Assembly: GCA_003282425.1 (NCBI GenBank)
Contig: QBZF01000005.1
Location: 1 to 41,545, forward strand
DNA length: 41,545 nucleotides
From: Prochlorococcus sp. AG-335-A05
GTDB lineage: Bacteria > Cyanobacteriota > Cyanobacteriia > PCC-6307 > Cyanobiaceae
Direction of reading: 5' to 3'
Shown here: in pieces, positions 19,760 through 29,427 of the stretch
How positions within the stretch are numbered: the first letter of the stretch is position 1
Layout: the number at the start of each line of letters is the position of its first letter
Translations under genes and position numbers: made by a program
Notes under the pieces: model-generated
Seen by the model: the letters and a program-made list of their open reading frames with translations, nothing else
Databases searched by the model: none
What the model was told of the DNA's origin: nothing

Positions 19760-20569
19760 TTAGGAAACTTTTTCTTTTATCATTGAATTTCTCAAAGATT
19801 CTTTTAGGCCTCTAACAACAGCTATCATTGATATTAAATTGTCTAATTTATTAACTACAGATCCAACTCCAACGGCGGAAGCTCCACATGATATTGCCAA
19901 AGGACATGTTACCTCGCTTAAGCCTGAAGCACTCATAATTGGAATACTAATAGACTGTTTCTCAAATTCGTTAAATATTGCATAAGTAGCAGCCAATGTT
20001 GGAACTGACTTTTCTAACAATCCTTGAATTCCTGAACTGTATGGATTAGCATTTTTCCCTCCCTCAGTTTGAATAATATCAGCACCTTCAAAAACTAATT
20101 TTATTGCAAGATCAACTTGCTTATCAATAGGCAAAGTATGAGGAACTGTCACAGATAGAGGAATATCAGGTAAAAAATCTTTTGTTTCTTTTGTAAGATT
20201 TAAAATTTTCTCCTCCGAAAAAGTAATACCTTCATCATAAAAAGTATCGTAATTACCTATTTCTATTAAAGAAGCACCTGCCTTTACTGCATTTATAAAT
20301 AATTTAGGATCTACGGAACTTACGCAAATAGGTAATGATGATATCTCAATCGCAGATTCAACTAATTCTGGTTTACAAGCTATATCAATTAAATCAGCTC
20401 CGCCAATAGAGGCTGCTTCTGAAATTTTCTTAACAGATTGGGTCTCGAAATTACTTAATCCTGAAATAACTTTGAGTAAAGATTTACTGCTTAGCTCTTC
20501 TTGAATTTTTTGTGGCAAAAGATTAATCAGACTCATAGACTTGATGAATTTATTACCTGATTGTGACAT
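19760..20569 (-). CDS. ycf23: DUF561 / Ycf23-family protein
   Basis: 269 residues. Segments such as KKISEAASIGGADLIDIACKPELV, LPICVSSVDPKLFINAVKAGASLIEIGNYD, DIIQTEGG and IPIMSASGLSEVTCPLAISCGASAVGVGSVV have the repeated strand-helix rhythm of a TIM barrel. They match the DUF561/Ycf23 family conserved in cyanobacteria and red-algal plastids. No enzymatic activity is established for the family as far as I know. It resembles phosphate-binding barrels at the C-terminal GASAVGVGS. A short palindrome directly precedes its ATG, and it is divergent from tilS over 52 bp. Confidence 0.88.
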   Translation of the reverse strand: MSQSGNKFIKSMSLINLLPQKIQEELSSKSLLKVISGLSNFETQSVKKISEAASIGGADLIDIACKPELVESAIEISSLPICVSSVDPKLFINAVKAGASLIEIGNYDTFYDEGITFSEEKILNLTKETKDFLPDIPLSVTVPHTLPIDKQVDLAIKLVFEGADIIQTEGGKNANPYSSGIQGLLEKSVPTLAATYAIFNEFEKQSISIPIMSASGLSEVTCPLAISCGASAVGVGSVVNKLDNLISMIAVVRGLKESLRNSMIKEKVS

Positions 20570-20584
20570 TGTTTTATTAAAACA
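20570..20584. repeat. Perfect palindrome abutting ycf23 start codon
   Basis: TGTTTT-ATT-AAAACA begins one base upstream of the ycf23 ATG and lies in the 52-bp divergent gap to tilS. It could be an operator or could affect ribosome loading. AT content makes chance occurrence plausible. Confidence 0.35.
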
Positions 20585-20621
20585 GTGAATTTTTTAAAAA
20601 ATATTATCTGAGTTAAACAAT

Positions 20622-21632
20622 ATGTCTAATAAAAATTCAACGAAACAAAATTGGACATCCTGGCATCACATCCTACACAAGGAAATTTTAGGCAATAAAA
20701 CATTAATTCCGGATGGAGCAAATCTATTAATAGCAGTTTCAGGAGGGCAAGATTCGATGGCTTTATTGAACCTAATCAATGATATGAAAAAGCAACATAA
20801 TTGGGTTCTAAATGTTTGGCATGGAGATCATCAATGGCATGAACAATCTGAAAAATATGCACTTGAATTAAAAAGATACTGTAGTAAAAAAAATATTACA
20901 TTTTTTTTTGATCAAGGTAATAAAAAAATTATTTCTTCTGAAGAAAAAGCGCGAGATTGGAGATATAAGAAATTAAGTGAAAGGGCAAATCAATTATTTG
21001 TTGAGAACCAGAAAGAAACCGATATTTACTTATTAACTGGTCATACAAACACAGATAATGCAGAAACATTTTTATTAAATTTAGCTAGAGGAAGCAATTA
21101 TGCAGGACTTAGCTATATCGACAAAAAACGATTATTTGAACATCACATTTATTTAATAAGACCATTATTGATATTCAGTAGAGAGGACACCAAGAAATTT
21201 TGCGAGATTCAAGACATTCCTATTTGGGAAGACCCGACTAATCACGATCTAACAATTAAAAGGAATTTAGTTAGGGAGAAAATTATTCCTATTTTAGAAA
21301 CTATGTATCCTGGTTGTTCCAAGAGGATAAATAGTTTTGCAGAAAAAATGGGCAATTATAATAACGAGCAAAATGACCTCTGTAAGCTTGCCTACCTTTC
21401 TTGTAAAGATGCAATTGGTTTAAAGAGGACATTATTAAATAGTTTATGCATTGAAGCAAGATGTACTATTTTAAATACTTTTCTAAAGAAGAATTTTACA
21501 AAACAATTAACCTCAAAAAATTTAACTCATTTAGCTTCTTCGATTTTTGAGAAAGATAGAGGCAAAATAGATTTACCAGATGGATTTGAGATCGTTTGGA
21601 ATAAGGACCATATAAATCTAGAAAAAAACTAG
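20622..21632 (+). CDS. tilS: tRNA(Ile)-lysidine synthase
   Basis: Converts C34 of tRNA-Ile(CAU) to lysidine so that it reads AUA, an important codon in this AT-rich genome. The N-type ATP pyrophosphatase P-loop is SGGQDS (40-45). Further motifs are WHGDHQWH, LTGHTNTDNAETFLLNLARGS and IYLIRPLLIFSREDTKKFC, then EDPTNHDLTIKRNLVREKIIP. The 336-residue size fits the short form with a reduced C-terminal region. Its stop overlaps the convergent RNase J stop by four bases. Confidence 0.95.
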   Translation: MSNKNSTKQNWTSWHHILHKEILGNKTLIPDGANLLIAVSGGQDSMALLNLINDMKKQHNWVLNVWHGDHQWHEQSEKYALELKRYCSKKNITFFFDQGNKKIISSEEKARDWRYKKLSERANQLFVENQKETDIYLLTGHTNTDNAETFLLNLARGSNYAGLSYIDKKRLFEHHIYLIRPLLIFSREDTKKFCEIQDIPIWEDPTNHDLTIKRNLVREKIIPILETMYPGCSKRINSFAEKMGNYNNEQNDLCKLAYLSCKDAIGLKRTLLNSLCIEARCTILNTFLKKNFTKQLTSKNLTHLASSIFEKDRGKIDLPDGFEIVWNKDHINLEKN

Positions 21633-23632
21633 TTTGATACTGCAGATCTCCTTCTTCTAGTCCTTCCTGCAGGTGCCTCCTCTGTCTTAGCTACTGGAGT
21701 CTTAACAGAATCTTTTACAGATTGATTATTATTTACTTGATTTGTATTTCTAGCAGATGGATTATTTTTATAATTATTTTGATTGCGGTTTATATTTTGA
21801 TTATTAACATTTGGATAATGTTTATTTTTTGGATGCTGATTTTGCTCATTAACTATTTGAGGTTTATAAGCTCGGGTTCCGCTTGGTGCAGGTTGAGCTA
21901 AGCATAGAATTAATGGCTCTACTTGTAGTTCTCTTCGCATTCTTCTAGTTAAACCATTTTCAATCTCTCTTTGGACCCCAATCCAATCAACTTCAAAACT
22001 ATTGGGACTGGTTTGTCTTGATAATTGTTTCCAGCGGTTTTCCAGTACCCAATTTATCTCTCTTTCAGTCCACATTGACATTTTCCTTGGATCAGCTGAT
22101 ATTACAACACCTCTCAAACTTACTCTTGGTGGAGCCACCATATTACCATCTGTGCTTATAGGGGCTAAAACAGTAACTATTCCATCATCTGCTAACTGCT
22201 GTCTCTCTTTTAGAGCTCTTGCATCTACAACACAAGTCCTCGTATTATCCAACATTTCAATTCCAGACTTTACTGGATCTCCTTGAATCATTGAGTCAGC
22301 TCTAAGCTCAATCGTATCTCCATTATCAAGGATGAGTATATTATTGGGATCTACGCCCATCGATTCAGCGGTTTTACCATGCAGAACTTGCATTCTATAT
22401 TCGCCATGTACTGGAACAAAAAACCTTGGTTTAATTAACGCTAACATCAATCTTTGATCATCTCTACATCCATGACCTGAAACATGAATTCCATGTTCTT
22501 TACCATAAATAACATTAGCTCCCAATTTAATTAATCTATCAATACTATGCACTACAGAAATTGTATTCCCAGGGATTGGGCTGGAAGAAAAAATAACTGT
22601 ATCAGTAGTTTTGAGTTTAACGTGTGGATGTTCATCTCTTCCAATCCTACTTAGTGCAGCCATTACCTCTCCTTGACTACCTGTCATTAAGAGTAATGTT
22701 TCTCTATCCGGCAAATCTCTTATGCTTTTAATTGGAAAAAATAGATCATCAGGACATTTGATATAACCTAATTCACGACATTTACCAACAACATTCAGCA
22801 TTGATCGTCCCATTAATCCAATTTTACGTCCATGCTTCATTGCTAATTGGATCACCATCGCAACTCTATGGGTTGAACTTGCAAAAGTGGTAAGCATCAC
22901 TCTACCTTTGGCTTCAGATATTATTCGATCTAAATTTGGAAAAACAGAAATTTCTGAAGGAACAAAACCCTTTACTTCAGAATTTGTAGAGTCTGAGAGT
23001 AAACAGAGAACACCCTTCTCTCCATAAAATGCCATTCTTTCAATATCAGCATGTTTGTTATCAGGTGGCAGATGATCAAATTTAAAGTCTCCAGTAAAGA
23101 AAACAATACCTACCGGAGTAGTAAGAGCTAAAGAAAAACTGTCGCCAATTGAGTGAGTATTACGTATAAATTCTAATGAAAAATGCTGGCCAAGTCTGAC
23201 AACTTGCCTTGGTTCTATAGTCTGAGTTGTTGTCCTATCAGCCACTCCTGCTTCTTCCATTTTTCCTTTTAGCATTGAGATAGCTAAAGGCGGGCCATAA
23301 ATCACAGGAATATTAAATTTCTTTAAATGATGAGAAATTCCACCAATATGGTCTTCATGACCATGAGTTACTATCATTCCACGAAATCTATTTAAGTTAG
23401 CTTGCAAATAGGATGTATCAGGCATAACAACATTCACACCGTGCATACCATCACTTGGAAAAGCGAGTCCCCCATCTATTAAAATGATGTCATCTTGGTA
23501 TTCAAAAACACATGTGTTTTTGCCTATTTCATGAAGACCCCCTAGAGGAATAATTTTTAAAGCAGGTTCATTTGATCTTTTTGTTTGAGATAAGGTTTGA
23601 TTATTATTTGATTTGATTTGATTTGAATTCAT
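21629..23632 (-). CDS. rnj: Ribonuclease J
   Basis: Metallo-beta-lactamase/beta-CASP nuclease with endonuclease and 5'-3' exonuclease activity in RNA decay. The zinc-site motif HGHEDH is at residues 90-95. FTGDFKFD, LLSDSTNSE and the beta-CASP VHGEYRM and SGHG segments are present. Compared with roughly 555-residue Bacillus RNase J1, this 667-residue protein has a 25-residue Ser/Asn/Gln-rich N-terminal lead. It also has a tail of about 85 residues that is Asn/Gln-rich and ends in basic GRTRRRRSAVSN. It lies 77 bp after dapA on the same strand; asd-dapA-rnj is a likely operon. Confidence 0.95.
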   Translation of the reverse strand: MNSNQIKSNNNQTLSQTKRSNEPALKIIPLGGLHEIGKNTCVFEYQDDIILIDGGLAFPSDGMHGVNVVMPDTSYLQANLNRFRGMIVTHGHEDHIGGISHHLKKFNIPVIYGPPLAISMLKGKMEEAGVADRTTTQTIEPRQVVRLGQHFSLEFIRNTHSIGDSFSLALTTPVGIVFFTGDFKFDHLPPDNKHADIERMAFYGEKGVLCLLSDSTNSEVKGFVPSEISVFPNLDRIISEAKGRVMLTTFASSTHRVAMVIQLAMKHGRKIGLMGRSMLNVVGKCRELGYIKCPDDLFFPIKSIRDLPDRETLLLMTGSQGEVMAALSRIGRDEHPHVKLKTTDTVIFSSSPIPGNTISVVHSIDRLIKLGANVIYGKEHGIHVSGHGCRDDQRLMLALIKPRFFVPVHGEYRMQVLHGKTAESMGVDPNNILILDNGDTIELRADSMIQGDPVKSGIEMLDNTRTCVVDARALKERQQLADDGIVTVLAPISTDGNMVAPPRVSLRGVVISADPRKMSMWTEREINWVLENRWKQLSRQTSPNSFEVDWIGVQREIENGLTRRMRRELQVEPLILCLAQPAPSGTRAYKPQIVNEQNQHPKNKHYPNVNNQNINRNQNNYKNNPSARNTNQVNNNQSVKDSVKTPVAKTEEAPAGRTRRRRSAVSN

Positions 23633-23709
23633 AGTAAAAGTATTTTTACAAGCAAAAAAATGTGGTTATTAAAGTCAAAGTAACTTTATTAAAGCGTTAA
23701 AAAAAGTAT

Positions 23710-24618
23710 TTACAAAGACAGATTTTGAATTATCTGAAGTAAGCTTTCTTTCTTTTCTTTAATAAGAGGCGTTAATGGATTCCTAGGAGAACCAACTTGC
23801 CAGCCTTTTAGCTCTAAAGCTGCTTTGATTGGAATTGGGTTTGTCGTTTCAAAGAGTGCCTTGAAAAGTGGTTGCAGTTTTTCATGAATATCAAGAGCGA
23901 TAGATATTTTACCTTTTTGAAATGATTCAATCATAATTTTTAGCTGCAACCCAACAATGTGACTTGCAACGCTTACTACACCAACAGCACCAACAGATAA
24001 CATAGGAAGCAATAAAGAATCATCGCCACTATATATTGAAAGTTTAGAGCCGCACGATGCCCTTAACTCTGTTACTTCTTCTATTCTACCGCTTGCTGCT
24101 TTAATACTGAGAATATTTGGGAAATCCATAAGTTTATTTACAGTGGTGGGCAATAAATTGCAACCAGTTCTTCCAGGAATGTTATATAACATTAAAGGCA
24201 AATCACTAGCTGCATTAGCTATAGAACTGAAGTGAGTATAGAGACCTTCTTGAGGGGGCTTATTGTAATAGGGGACAACGACTAATGCACCATCTGCACC
24301 AAATTTATAAGCTTTTTGGGTGGCTTCTATAGCCTCACTTGTACAATTACTACCTGTACCAACAATGACTTTAGAATTAGACTTTAAAGAACCTTTTACT
24401 GCAACAAACAAATTATGTTGTTCTGTCCATGAAAGAGTTGGAGACTCTCCTGTGGTCCCACAAAGGACAATTCCATCAGAGCCATTTTCACAAAGATAAT
24501 TAGAAAGTTTAATAGCTAATTCATAATCAACTGAACCATCTTCTTTAAATGGAGTAACCATAGCTGTCAAAATTCTTCCGAATAATGGATTAGAAAATTT
24601 AGTATTTTTGGGAATCAT
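23710..24618 (-). CDS. dapA: 4-hydroxy-tetrahydrodipicolinate synthase
   Basis: Condenses aspartate semialdehyde with pyruvate, the first step dedicated to diaminopimelate and lysine. It is a TIM-barrel aldolase. GTTGES (54-59) holds the catalytic threonines, [10 protein letters not shown] has the active-site tyrosine Y145, and the Schiff-base lysine is K173 in LSIKAASG. The 302-residue length is normal. Its ATG overlaps the asd stop (ATGA), so it is translationally coupled to the enzyme that supplies its substrate. Confidence 0.97.
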   Translation of the reverse strand: MIPKNTKFSNPLFGRILTAMVTPFKEDGSVDYELAIKLSNYLCENGSDGIVLCGTTGESPTLSWTEQHNLFVAVKGSLKSNSKVIVGTGSNCTSEAIEATQKAYKFGADGALVVVPYYNKPPQEGLYTHFSSIANAASDLPLMLYNIPGRTGCNLLPTTVNKLMDFPNILSIKAASGRIEEVTELRASCGSKLSIYSGDDSLLLPMLSVGAVGVVSVASHIVGLQLKIMIESFQKGKISIALDIHEKLQPLFKALFETTNPIPIKAALELKGWQVGSPRNPLTPLIKEKKESLLQIIQNLSL

Positions 24619-25646
24619 TTGTTTTTAATTAATAATTCAGCTATTTGAACAGCATTAAGTGCTGCTCCTTTTCTTATTTGATCTCCGCATAGCCACAATT
24701 CTAATCCATTAGGATTACTAATATCAGTTCTTATTCTTCCTACAGCAATATTATCTTTTCCCATCACATCATTTGGCATGGGGAACCTATTTTTTTCATA
24801 ATCTTCTATTATTTCTAAACCTTTAGCTTTTTTTAATTGATTAATAGCATAAGAAGGTTTGATAACATCATCAAATTCAATATTAACTGATTCAGAATGG
24901 GCTCTAAGAACTGGAACTCGAACGCATGTCGAAGAAAGTTTTAAATCAGTATTATTTAGTATTTTGCGAGTTTCATTTGTCATTTTCATCTCTTCTTCGC
25001 AGTAATTATTTGAAAGCATTGGTGAATTATGTAGAAAAAGATTAAAGGCTAATGAATAAGGTAAGACTTCACTTTCTTTTGGATCTCCCTGCAAATATTT
25101 CTTAGTTAAAAACTGTAGTTCTTCCATTGCTAATTGCCCTGCTCCACTTACCGATTGATAAGTTGAAACGATTACTCTTTTAATCGAAGAAATTTTATTC
25201 AAAGGAGCTAAAACTAAAGTCAATAATATAGTTGTGCAATTCGGATTAGCGATAACACCATTATGCTTTAAAGCATCACAGGCATTGATTTCCGGAACAA
25301 CAAGAGGAACATCATTTTCTAATCTGAATGCACTTGAATTATCAATAAGTACAGCATTTTGATCTTTAACAGTAGATAACCATTTTTTTGAAATACTTCC
25401 ACCTGCGGAAGCAAGAACTAAATCTACATTCAAAAATTCTTCTTTTGAAGTTTTTTTAGTAACAATTTCTTCTCCTTTCCATTTGATTATTTTTCCTGCT
25501 GACCGCTCAGACGATAGCAAAATTAAATCTGAGATAGGAAAATCTCTTTCCTCTAGAATTTTAAGTAGTTCAGATCCAACAACGCCTGAAGATCCTAAAA
25601 TAGCGACTTTTAATGGTCTATTTGGCAAAAAAGGAGATTTTCTCAC
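24615..25646 (-). CDS. asd: Aspartate-semialdehyde dehydrogenase
   Basis: Reduces aspartyl phosphate to aspartate semialdehyde with NADPH. The nucleotide-binding motif is [10 protein letters not shown] (17-26). The catalytic cysteine is C137 in NPNCTTI, and the acid-base histidine is in [10 protein letters not shown] near residue 249. SAFR and VPEIN are family signatures. At 343 residues it is the usual length. It is the first gene of the asd-dapA-rnj run and is divergent from tig across 127 bp. Confidence 0.97.
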   Translation of the reverse strand: MRKSPFLPNRPLKVAILGSSGVVGSELLKILEERDFPISDLILLSSERSAGKIIKWKGEEIVTKKTSKEEFLNVDLVLASAGGSISKKWLSTVKDQNAVLIDNSSAFRLENDVPLVVPEINACDALKHNGVIANPNCTTILLTLVLAPLNKISSIKRVIVSTYQSVSGAGQLAMEELQFLTKKYLQGDPKESEVLPYSLAFNLFLHNSPMLSNNYCEEEMKMTNETRKILNNTDLKLSSTCVRVPVLRAHSESVNIEFDDVIKPSYAINQLKKAKGLEIIEDYEKNRFPMPNDVMGKDNIAVGRIRTDISNPNGLELWLCGDQIRKGAALNAVQIAELLIKNK

Positions 25647-25773
25647 TATATAAATTGAAAAATTATGAAATTTAATATTTTTCTTACTTTATCAAAAAAG
25701 TTAACTTCAAGGAAATCACTTAATGTGGAATAATTAAGTTTCTGCTTATTGAAATAATTTAAACAACTCAAAC

Positions 25774-27183
25774 ATGATTAAAGAAGCATTAATAGTAAAA
25801 ACGATCACACTACCTCAAAGTAGAATTGCACTTGAATTAGAAATACCATCTGATACATGCAAATCATGCGTAAATGAGACAATAAATTCAATTAGTCGTT
25901 CAGCCAAAATTCCTGGATTTAGGCTTGGCAAAATTCCAAAACAAGTATTAATACAAAGAATCGGAATTATGCAACTACATGCCTCTGCCCTAGAAAAAAT
26001 AATTGATAAATCTTGGAACCAAGCCTTAAAGATGGAATCAATAGAGCCATTAAGTGAACCAGAATTAATTGATGGATTTGAATCAATACTTAAAAATTTT
26101 AGTCCGGAAAAACCTTTAAAAATTACTCTACAAACTGATGTCGCACCGGAATTAAAATTAAAAAAATCTAAAGGATTATCAGTTGAGATTAAAAAAAGTA
26201 AATTTGATCCCAAATCTATAGATGAAGCTTTAGAAAAGTCAAGAAATCAATTAGCAAATATTATTCCAGTTAATAACAGGCCCGCAAAGTTAGGAGACAT
26301 CGCAGTAGTTAGTTTCAAAGGCATTTATAAAGATTCCAAAAAAGAAATCGACGGGGGATCTAGTGATTCAATGGATCTTGAATTAGAAAAGAACAAAATG
26401 ATTCCGGGCTTCGTTGAGGGAATTGTTGGTATGAAAATTGATGATAATAAAACTCTTAATCTAAAATTTCCTGAAGACTATTCTCATGAAGATTCCAGAG
26501 GTAAAGAAGCCATCTTTGAAGTAATCCTCAAAGATCTTAAAGAAAAAGAATTACCAGAACTTAATGATGATTTTGCAAAACAATCTGGAAATAAAGATTC
26601 ATTAAAAGAACTAAAAAAAGATATAGAAACACAACTAAAGGAGAATTTTGATAATACTCAAAAAAATATCAAAATTGAAGCTTTAATAGATGCACTATCA
26701 AAAGAATTAGATGCCGAGATTCCAAAAGCAATGATTGATATTGAAGTTAAAAATAATATTGAACAAACGGCGCAAAGATTTGCTCAACAAGGCATGGATA
26801 TTAAATCAACTTTCACTCCAGAACTAGTAAAATCTTTAGCTGAATCAACTCGTCCTCAAGCTGAAAAGAATGTTCAAAGAAATTTAGCTTTAAAAGCATT
26901 ATCACAAAGAGAAAAAATTACAGTTGAGGAAAAAGAAATAGATCAAAAAATGAAGGAATATGAAGATGAAATTACTAAATCACCCAAACAAATTGATATT
27001 CAGAAATTAAAAGATGTAGTTCGTAACGATCTCCTACAAGAAAAGTTAATCACTTGGCTAGAAGAAAATTCAGAAGTTAAAGAAATAAGTGAAAAAACAA
27101 TAAAATCAACTACAAAATCGACTGCAAAAAAAGGAGTTCGAACTAAAAGTAAGCCTAAGGTAAATAAAAAAGAAAAAAATTAA
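25774..27183 (+). CDS. tig: Trigger factor
   Basis: Ribosome-bound chaperone that meets nascent chains at the exit tunnel. The ribosome-binding signature GFRLGKIP is at residues 48-55. The FKBP-type prolyl isomerase domain lies at about 165-250 (GDIAVVSFKGIY, MIPGFVEGIVGM). The long helical arms follow (KNNIEQTAQRFAQQGMDIK...). At 469 residues it ends in a lysine-rich tail (STTKSTAKKGVRTKSKPKVNKKEKN) typical of picocyanobacterial versions. It heads a tig-clpP-clpX group, an arrangement common across bacteria. Confidence 0.96.
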   Translation: MIKEALIVKTITLPQSRIALELEIPSDTCKSCVNETINSISRSAKIPGFRLGKIPKQVLIQRIGIMQLHASALEKIIDKSWNQALKMESIEPLSEPELIDGFESILKNFSPEKPLKITLQTDVAPELKLKKSKGLSVEIKKSKFDPKSIDEALEKSRNQLANIIPVNNRPAKLGDIAVVSFKGIYKDSKKEIDGGSSDSMDLELEKNKMIPGFVEGIVGMKIDDNKTLNLKFPEDYSHEDSRGKEAIFEVILKDLKEKELPELNDDFAKQSGNKDSLKELKKDIETQLKENFDNTQKNIKIEALIDALSKELDAEIPKAMIDIEVKNNIEQTAQRFAQQGMDIKSTFTPELVKSLAESTRPQAEKNVQRNLALKALSQREKITVEEKEIDQKMKEYEDEITKSPKQIDIQKLKDVVRNDLLQEKLITWLEENSEVKEISEKTIKSTTKSTAKKGVRTKSKPKVNKKEKN

Positions 27184-27248
27184 TTTATAAAAAATTTAAC
27201 TAATCAGCAAAAAAACCCTTAAATTAGATAGAGAAAGAGACTAACTAA

Positions 27249-27336
27249 GTGTATTCTGAAAAAAAAACATTTAATCCAAAGTTCAATAAATTCTCGCGAT
27301 ACTATTGATAACTCAAGATCTGCTGTTCCTACTGTA
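27249..27336 (+). other. Probable N-terminal coding extension of clpP, containing an A9 run
   Basis: In the clpP frame this stretch encodes [20 protein letters not shown] followed by PTV, just before the annotated GTG. The last residues align with the conserved ClpP axial loop. A GTG at 27249 (VYSEKK...) is one base out of frame; the shift falls in nine adenines at 27259-27267. With eight adenines the GTG would be in frame with clpP. Alternatively a CTG or ATT start is used. Confidence 0.5.
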
Positions 27337-27900
27337 GTGGAACAATCTGGAAGAGGAGAAAGAGCATTTGATATTTATTCAAGATTATTAAGGGAGAGGA
27401 TAATATTTTTAGGTACAGGGATTAACGATCAAGTATCAGATTCATTAGTTGCACAATTATTATTTCTTGAAGCAGAAGATCCTGACAAAGACATACAAAT
27501 ATATATAAATTCTCCAGGTGGTTCTGTTACTGCTGGATTAGCTATATACGATACGATGCAGCAAATCTCTCCAGACGTTGTAACAATCTGTTTTGGTGTG
27601 GCTGCAAGTATGGGAGCATTTCTCCTTAGTGGGGGGGCGAAAGGAAAAAGGTTAGCTTTACCTAATTCGAGAATAATGATTCATCAGCCACTTGGAGGTG
27701 CTCAAGGCCAAGCAGTTGAAATTGAGATACAAGCAAAAGAAATACTTTTTCTCAAAAAAACATTAAATTCTCTTTTAGCAGAACATACTAATCAATCTTT
27801 AGAAAAAATTAATGAAGATACTGAAAGAGACTATTTTCTATCACCTGCAGAAGCAGTAGAATATGGTCTAATTGATAAAGTCATAAAAAATGACAAGTAA
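27337..27900 (+). CDS. clpP: ATP-dependent Clp protease proteolytic subunit (start uncertain)
   Basis: Serine protease core that works with ClpX. In the 187-residue version the catalytic triad is S91 (AASMG), H116 (MIHQP) and D165 (ERDYF). It is directly upstream of clpX, so it is the partner subunit. The start is doubtful. The GTG at 27337 gives MEQSGRGER, but the frame stays open 35 codons further upstream and encodes ...[20 protein letters not shown]. coli mature ClpP begins ALVPMVIEQTSRGER, so the GTG start would remove part of the conserved axial loop. No ATG, GTG or TTG exists in that upstream frame; an A9 run separates it from a GTG at 27249 in another frame. See findings. Confidence 0.93.
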   Translation: MEQSGRGERAFDIYSRLLRERIIFLGTGINDQVSDSLVAQLLFLEAEDPDKDIQIYINSPGGSVTAGLAIYDTMQQISPDVVTICFGVAASMGAFLLSGGAKGKRLALPNSRIMIHQPLGGAQGQAVEIEIQAKEILFLKKTLNSLLAEHTNQSLEKINEDTERDYFLSPAEAVEYGLIDKVIKNDK

Positions 27901-28002
27901 AAGAAATATTTTAAGAATATGATGACGAATCCATTTTTGTAAGCAATCCTAATAAGTAAGGGATATTCAACCTTCTTTATTCTACACAAGCTTTGATAAT
28001 CG

Positions 28003-29370
28003 ATGGCTAAATTCGACGCCCATCTAAAATGTTCTTTTTGTGGTAAATCACAAGATCAAGTTAGAAAACTTATAGCTGGTCCGGGGGTTTACATTTGTGA
28101 TGAATGCATAGACCTTTGCAATGAAATACTCGATGAAGAATTAATTGATGCTCAAGCAAAAATCAATAACTCACCACAAGTAAAGAAAAAATTACCAACT
28201 AATAATTCTGATAAATCTATTCCTTTAGAATTAACTTCTATCCCCAAACCACTTGAAATAAAAACTTTTCTTGATAACCAAGTTGTAGGTCAAGAATCTG
28301 CAAAAAAAATACTATCAGTTGCTGTTTATAATCACTATAAAAGATTAGCTTGGAGATTAAAAGAAGAAAATAAAGAAAATAATCCTAATGATTTACAAGC
28401 AACTAAACTACAAAAATCAAACATCTTACTAATTGGCCCAACTGGAAGTGGTAAAACGTTATTAGCACAAACTTTAGCTGAATTTCTTGATGTTCCTTTT
28501 GCAGTAGCTGATGCAACAAGTCTTACTGAAGCTGGATATGTTGGCGAGGATGTTGAAAATATCCTCTTGAGACTTCTACAAAAGTCAGAAATGAATGTGG
28601 ATTTAGCTCAAAAGGGGATCATATACATTGATGAAATAGACAAGATCGCTAGAAAGAGTGAAAACCCATCAATTACAAGAGATGTATCTGGAGAAGGAGT
28701 TCAACAAGCATTATTAAAAATGCTTGAAGGAACAATAGCCAATGTTCCACCACAAGGAGGAAGGAAACACCCCAACCATGACTGTATCCAAATAGATACA
28801 AGTCAGATTTTATTTATATGTGGAGGGGCATTTATAGGTTTAGAGGATATTGTTCAAAAACGTTTAGGGAAAAATTCAATTGGATTTACTACCAACCCTG
28901 ACGAAAGCAAAATAAATGCAAAAAAAATAGTTGATTCTCGAGATGCTCTCAAGAATTTGGAACTAGATGATCTAGTCAAATATGGATTAATTCCAGAATT
29001 CATCGGAAGAATTCCTGTATGCGCAGTATTAGATCGTCTTACTAAAGAAACTCTTGAATCAATTCTGACAGAACCAAGAGATGCACTAGTAAAGCAATTT
29101 AAAACTTTATTGAGTATGGATAACGTTGAATTAAATTTTGAACCAGAATCTGTTGAAGCAATTGCTAATGAAGCTTTTAAAAGAAAAACAGGAGCTAGAG
29201 CCCTTAGATCAATAATTGAAGAATTAATGCTTGATTTAATGTATACACTTCCATCACAAGAAGAAGTTAAAGAGTTCACTATTACGAAAAAAATGGTAGA
29301 CAAACTGTTCTTGTCTAAAATTGTTAAACTTCCTGCAGGAACTCAAAGGATTATTAAAGAATCTGCATAA
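28003..29370 (+). CDS. clpX: ATP-dependent Clp protease ATP-binding subunit ClpX
   Basis: AAA+ unfoldase that feeds substrates to ClpP. The N-terminal zinc-binding domain has C10-x2-C13 and C32-x2-C35. Walker A is GPTGSGKT (about 146-153), Walker B is [11 protein letters not shown], and sensor/arginine-finger regions include [12 protein letters not shown]. The [12 protein letters not shown] segment corresponds to the pore-2 region. [12 protein letters not shown] marks the small domain. At 455 residues it is slightly longer than E. coli ClpX because of a linker after the zinc domain and an insert [14 protein letters not shown] ahead of the P-loop. It is about 100 bp after clpP. Confidence 0.98.
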   Translation: MAKFDAHLKCSFCGKSQDQVRKLIAGPGVYICDECIDLCNEILDEELIDAQAKINNSPQVKKKLPTNNSDKSIPLELTSIPKPLEIKTFLDNQVVGQESAKKILSVAVYNHYKRLAWRLKEENKENNPNDLQATKLQKSNILLIGPTGSGKTLLAQTLAEFLDVPFAVADATSLTEAGYVGEDVENILLRLLQKSEMNVDLAQKGIIYIDEIDKIARKSENPSITRDVSGEGVQQALLKMLEGTIANVPPQGGRKHPNHDCIQIDTSQILFICGGAFIGLEDIVQKRLGKNSIGFTTNPDESKINAKKIVDSRDALKNLELDDLVKYGLIPEFIGRIPVCAVLDRLTKETLESILTEPRDALVKQFKTLLSMDNVELNFEPESVEAIANEAFKRKTGARALRSIIEELMLDLMYTLPSQEEVKEFTITKKMVDKLFLSKIVKLPAGTQRIIKESA

Positions 29371-29427
29371 AAATTAAGGTTATCGTTTCCCACAATTCAA
29401 CTTTAATAATGTAATTAAAAATAATAA

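Noticed and set aside
22002-22286. 94-aa plus-strand ORF antisense to the RNase J gene
   Set aside because: It mirrors conserved RNase J codons on the opposite strand and shows no signal of its own.
28854-29303. 149-aa minus-strand ORF antisense to clpX
   Set aside because: It is the longest shadow in the track, but it is fully inside the conserved ClpX AAA+ and small domains. Its composition is Ser/Ile-rich, as expected for the complement of AT-rich coding DNA.
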